Assembly (NCBI GenBank): GCA_003049465.1 | Contig: PYSS01000023.1 | Location: 248,001 to 312,000, forward strand | Source of the DNA: Magnaporthiopsis rhizophila | Lineage: Eukaryota > Ascomycota > Sordariomycetes > Magnaporthales > Magnaporthaceae | DNA: 64,000 nucleotides | Direction of reading: 5' to 3' | Part shown: in pieces, positions 60,675-64,000 of the stretch | Layout of the letters: each line of letters opens with the position of its first letter | Numbering within the stretch: position 1 is the first letter of the stretch | The notes under the pieces: generated by a model | What the model saw: only the letters and a program-made list of their open reading frames with translations | What the model was told of the DNA's origin: nothing | Databases searched by the model: none | Made by a program: the position numbers and the translations under genes

Positions 60675-61762
60675 TCAGAGCGACCACCCAGCATCGATAA
60701 TGGCATTCACGCCCGTCACTCCTCTACTCTTGACGAAACAGAGCACCTGCTCTGCAGTTTCCTAGAAGCACGAATACACTGTCAGGAGGAGTGTGTGGGC
60801 CACAATAGCCTTGAGCAAGAAGACGACGCACCTCTGGGGTCACAACTCGCTTCAGTTTTGTCTGGGCTATGTTCTTGTCCTGGATTTCTTGAGGGAACTT
60901 GAGGCCCCATTCCTTGAAAAAGGCGTCAGCGGACACAATGATTTCGATGAGCATGGGCAGAACGTTGCACACCAGACACCAGGGTAGTTTTACTTACTGT
61001 GAGCATGAGCCCCGGACACACGGCATTCACCCTAATCTTCGGGGCGGCGATCACTGCGAGACCCTTGACCAGATGGTTCAGTGCGGCTTTGGTTACCGAG
61101 TAGGCCTGCCAATGAAGAAAGGCTCCGTGTTAGAGGGCGATGTAGCCAGGCCATAGTGGTGACTGGAAGGGAGGGACAGAAACCCCCTGCGCAAACACGC
61201 ATCCACATACCAACGAACTCCCTCCAGGCCTGATCCCGGCCAGGGACGATGTGACGACCATGCAGCCCTCGGTCTCTTCAAGGTGCTTCTTGGCCGCCTG
61301 CAGCAGCCAGAGGTGGCTCTTGACGTTCATGTTGAAGCAGCGGTCCCAGTCGTCCTCGACAGCACTGTCGTCGAGCGAGGTCCAGTCGCGGATCTGCGTC
61401 CAGCCCTGGTTGGAAAAGACGGCATCCAGCCTGCCCATGGCCGAGACGGTGTCGTCGACGAGGGTGCGCACCTGGTCCCGGCTGGCCAGGTCGGCGCGCA
61501 ATATCAAAAAGTTGGGCGGCAGCTGGCTGCTGCTGCTGCTGCCGCCCGCCTCTCGTGGCTGCTGGTTCCAGGTCTGACACTCTATTTCGAGCAGCTCGGC
61601 CAGCAGAGCCTCGGCCCGCTCTTTGTTGTGAAAGTAGTTGACAACGACGCGCATGCCGTTTGCCGCAAAGAGCCGGGCAGCCGCCGCCCCGAGACCGGCG
61701 CTCCCCGCCGTCACGAGGGCGACCTGGCGGGCCGTCTCTGTCTTTGGTGCTGTGGCAGACAT
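60675..61762 (-). CDS. Short-chain dehydrogenase/reductase (classical active site)
   Basis: 275-residue SDR; substrate unknown. Four exons, all phase 0: 61762..61211, 61105..60998, 60912..60832 and 60761..60675. Cofactor motif VTAGSAGLGAAAARLF (first Gly of TGxxxGxG is Ala), then FSNQGWTQI in place of NNAG, catalytic Ser in VVTSSLAG, and AYSVTKAALN with Tyr and Lys both present, joined by splicing from exon 1 to exon 2. The C-terminus SRGVTGVNAIIDAGWSL closes the fold. A Ser/Gln-rich insertion (EAGGSSSSSQ) between beta-strands 2 and 3 is unusual. The two small exons 3 and 4 are supported by correct branch sites and by the SDR end motif. Confidence 0.9.
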
Positions 61763-63275
61763 GGGGTTCCGTCGCGGATATGAGCCGAATGGATGTTTGC
61801 GGATGGTTTGGTTTCAACGTGTTAGTTAGTCGTTGGGAAGGCAGTTTCGTTGCTGATGGAGGCGATATTTTTCGGCAAATGATCGAAGCGCCGAGCCCCC
61901 CAGACCGGGTAATCAAAGCAGGTCTGGTACTGCGACGGTTCCATGGTCAATCAATGCTCCCCCGCATCACATCCGAGCCTCGGCAGAATACCAACGGCGA
62001 GCGGGACCTACCCGGAAAATGGCCCGACGGAGCTTGCCGTATTTAACGAGGGATACTATGTTGAGCATCCACTATCGATGCTTATTGGAACCCCGACGCT
62101 CAATCCTCCGAGGCCCCTGGGTTATTTACTCCCCTGGTTGTTTTTTCTCATGATATACAAACACCAAAAACGAGCGACAGCGAAATCGCCCAGCCAGCTT
62201 GCCATACCTCGCCAACCCCAGGGATCGAGAACCGCAGGTGGTGCAACCCCGGTGGCGTCGGGAGAGAGCACAATGGAATGGTGGCAAGTACATATCGCGG
62301 CCAGGATATTTGGCAACCTAAATAGTGATCACGCACGTGAACCGCTGGCCATGTAAGGCTTGACCTGGAGGCCCGTCGATAGGAGCTGGAACGGTCGATA
62401 GGAGCTGGAACGGTCGATGTGACGCAGAAGATCACAGGGCCGGCCGAAACGCGCCAATTGGACCAGCCCACCTCAGCCAGCCCACGCCAGTGGAGTGCCG
62501 CCCACCGAAGGTTGCCACCTGTCGGCGCGCAGGGGCGGGTTGGCTGTGAGATAAGAGATAGGACCCACTATTCGGCGGTGTCGGCGTCTTTAACTGGCCC
62601 TGGGAAAGGGATATCGCCTGTGCTTCACCTCGCGTGCTTAGGCCGCATAGCGGATGGTTTTGCCCCTCAGTTGCTCACTCTACAATCAAGGACGGCCAGC
62701 AGGAGCCGCAGCAGTCGTGGACCTGTCTAAACTCCTCCCACCGTCCTAACTCAGGCACACGCATACACAGTCTCTTCGCAATACCTACACGTGTTTTGAG
62801 TGAGTCCTGCTGTCGCATATTATCTACCTACCCTAAGAGGTAGGCAGGGAGCTAACTAACCCGGGCTGTGTCTTTCCGTCGATGGCAGGTCTTGATCGAA
62901 TCGGCTGCTCCGCACCGCACCACCGCCTTCACCTCCTTCACCTCATCTCTCCGACCAGCAGCATCTGCCTTTGCTGCCTGCCTTCCTAACGCCCAGTGCG
63001 AACCCAAATCCGCTGCCAGCTCAGTCATCCGTCGAGGCTAATTCCGGACCCGAAAACACTCCTGCCGCCTGCCCAGCCTAGCAGGCAACTCAAAAAGATA
63101 AACGACCGCAAGTGACGCATAGACTCCCGCTCAACCAAGCCTTCCTGGCCACATAGCCATAGACCGCTCGCTCTCTGGTCTTCTTTCTGGCGAAATCTCT
63201 GCGAACGGGCGCCCAGTCGGGGTGGTCGACCGTCCTCACTCAAAGTCCGGCGCACAAATCCATCCATGCCTTACA
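61763..63275. other. Intergenic between divergent genes, 1.5 kb
   Basis: Between the second SDR (-) and the last gene (+). Contains the 19-bp tandem repeat at 62375-62418 and a palindromic CCTA/TAGG patch at 62824-62847. The stretch just before 63276 is C-rich, as expected for a leader. Confidence 0.55.
62375..62418. repeat. 19-bp tandem repeat, 2.3 copies
   Basis: Two perfect copies of gtcgataggagctggaacg followed by gtcgat. Probably a short local duplication. Confidence 0.9.
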
Positions 63276-64000
63276 ATGTCTGCCCCTGCTGCTGAGGGAA
63301 GCCGGCCTCCACACCACAGCGACGGCCACGAGGCCGCCGACGACGGGACGGCCTCCATCTCGGGAAGCTCCTACATAGGCAGCGATGCTCCCGAGGTGGA
63401 GCCCGCCGCCTGCCGCTGGCGCGACGAGAGGTACTTCGATCAGGAGTGCTCCCGCTACTTTGACTGCCCCTCGCACCTTGTCGAGCGCGCCGTCTCGGAG
63501 CAGGGCGCCGGAGACTGGCGTGAACACGACAGTCCCGCTCCGACGCCAGGGGCGGAACCAGGGACCGACAACAGGCTATACGAAGGCGCCTCAACGTCAG
63601 CGTCGGCTGAAGTCGACCAACTCAGCGGCCCGCCTCCCTCCGACCGCGTGGTTACCGACAACAGCAACAACAGTGAGGCCGTGGCGGAGCGGTTAGTTGC
63701 AGCGGACGATGGGTCGACCGGACGTGCTCCTGCTCCCATGCCGACCCCACCACCCGGCGCCGCATCGACTCTGGGGCATGTTGAGGACAACCAGGAGAGC
63801 TCTCCACGCTCGACCCTTGTTGAGGCGCCGCAAGTCCAAACTGCGACTGCTCCCCTCGCACTATCAAACACCTCCGGAAACGACCGCTCGACACCTGTTC
63901 CCATTCCCGGCTCGAGACCCCTACCTGCCCGCCCACATCGTGACGCTGAAGAACCACCACTCCCGTCGCTCCCACCTCCGTCGCCCCAGGCCGAACGCTA
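63276..64000 (+). CDS. N-terminus of an unknown protein, runs off the right edge
   Basis: An open frame of 241 codons from ATG 63276 to the window end with no stop. I do not recognise the family. The sequence starts MSAPAAEGSRPPHHSDG and has one short folded-looking stretch rich in aromatic and Cys residues (~47-70: CRWRDERYFDQECSRYF), then a long Ser/Pro/Thr-rich disordered segment ending in proline-rich PLPSLPPPSPQAER. No signal peptide. The codon bias is like that of its neighbours. Because only the beginning is visible, no function can be inferred. Confidence 0.65.
   Translation, partial: MSAPAAEGSRPPHHSDGHEAADDGTASISGSSYIGSDAPEVEPAACRWRDERYFDQECSRYFDCPSHLVERAVSEQGAGDWREHDSPAPTPGAEPGTDNRLYEGASTSASAEVDQLSGPPPSDRVVTDNSNNSEAVAERLVAADDGSTGRAPAPMPTPPPGAASTLGHVEDNQESSPRSTLVEAPQVQTATAPLALSNTSGNDRSTPVPIPGSRPLPARPHRDAEEPPLPSLPPPSPQAER

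Overview
The window is nuclear DNA from a filamentous ascomycete, most likely a Sordariomycete. Genes are GC-rich, sit on both strands and carry short introns (about 50-190 bp) with GTRNGT donors, CTAAC/CTGAC-type branch sites and CAG/TAG acceptors. Several proteins are typical of Pezizomycotina: a C2H2 plus Zn2Cys6 regulator, a fungal ELMO protein, a tricalbin and a Ser/Thr-rich secreted protein. There are no bacterial operons, CRISPR arrays, transposons or recognisable tRNA/rRNA genes. Two runs of N (3446 and 34344-34355) lie inside homopolymers and mark assembly gaps.

I support 20 protein-coding genes and rebuilt their exons by hand; every complete model closes in frame. Left part: NAD kinase (-, runs off the left edge), exosome subunit Rrp46 (-), PP2A activator Rrd1/PTPA (+, sharing a 399-bp promoter with rrp46), a Ser/Thr-rich secreted wall-type protein (-), a disordered Ser/Pro-rich protein (-) and a full-length ABCA-type ABC transporter (+). 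Middle: an alpha/beta hydrolase (+) converging on cytidine deaminase (-), a 1161-residue protein of unknown function with polyQ/polyP (-), an Osh6/7-like oxysterol-binding protein (+), a GRF zinc-finger protein (-), an ELMO/CED-12 protein (-), a short-chain dehydrogenase lacking the catalytic lysine (-), a HAD phosphatase (+) and an MFS drug/H+ antiporter-like protein (+). Right part: U2AF small subunit (-), tricalbin with SMP and C2 domains (+), a C2H2 plus Zn2Cys6 transcription factor (-), a second SDR (-) and the N-terminus of an unknown protein that runs off the right edge (+).

Most of these are housekeeping functions: RNA processing (Rrp46, U2AF), signalling (PTPA, ELMO), nucleotide metabolism (NADK, cytidine deaminase, HAD) and membrane lipid transport (ABCA, Osh, tricalbin). 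The SDR-HAD-MFS group at 40.2-45.4 kb is the only stretch that looks like a small metabolic neighbourhood, and it has no core biosynthetic enzyme. Gene-free stretches hold homopolymers, microsatellites and a recurring CCTAGG-centred palindrome. I found no strong candidate for a new multi-gene system. The most interesting single observations are the SDR with Lys replaced by Cys, the ~99-nt (UC)n tract just after the stop codon of the U2AF gene, a GC-AG intron next to a 24-nt exon, and two introns with about 50-nt A homopolymers.
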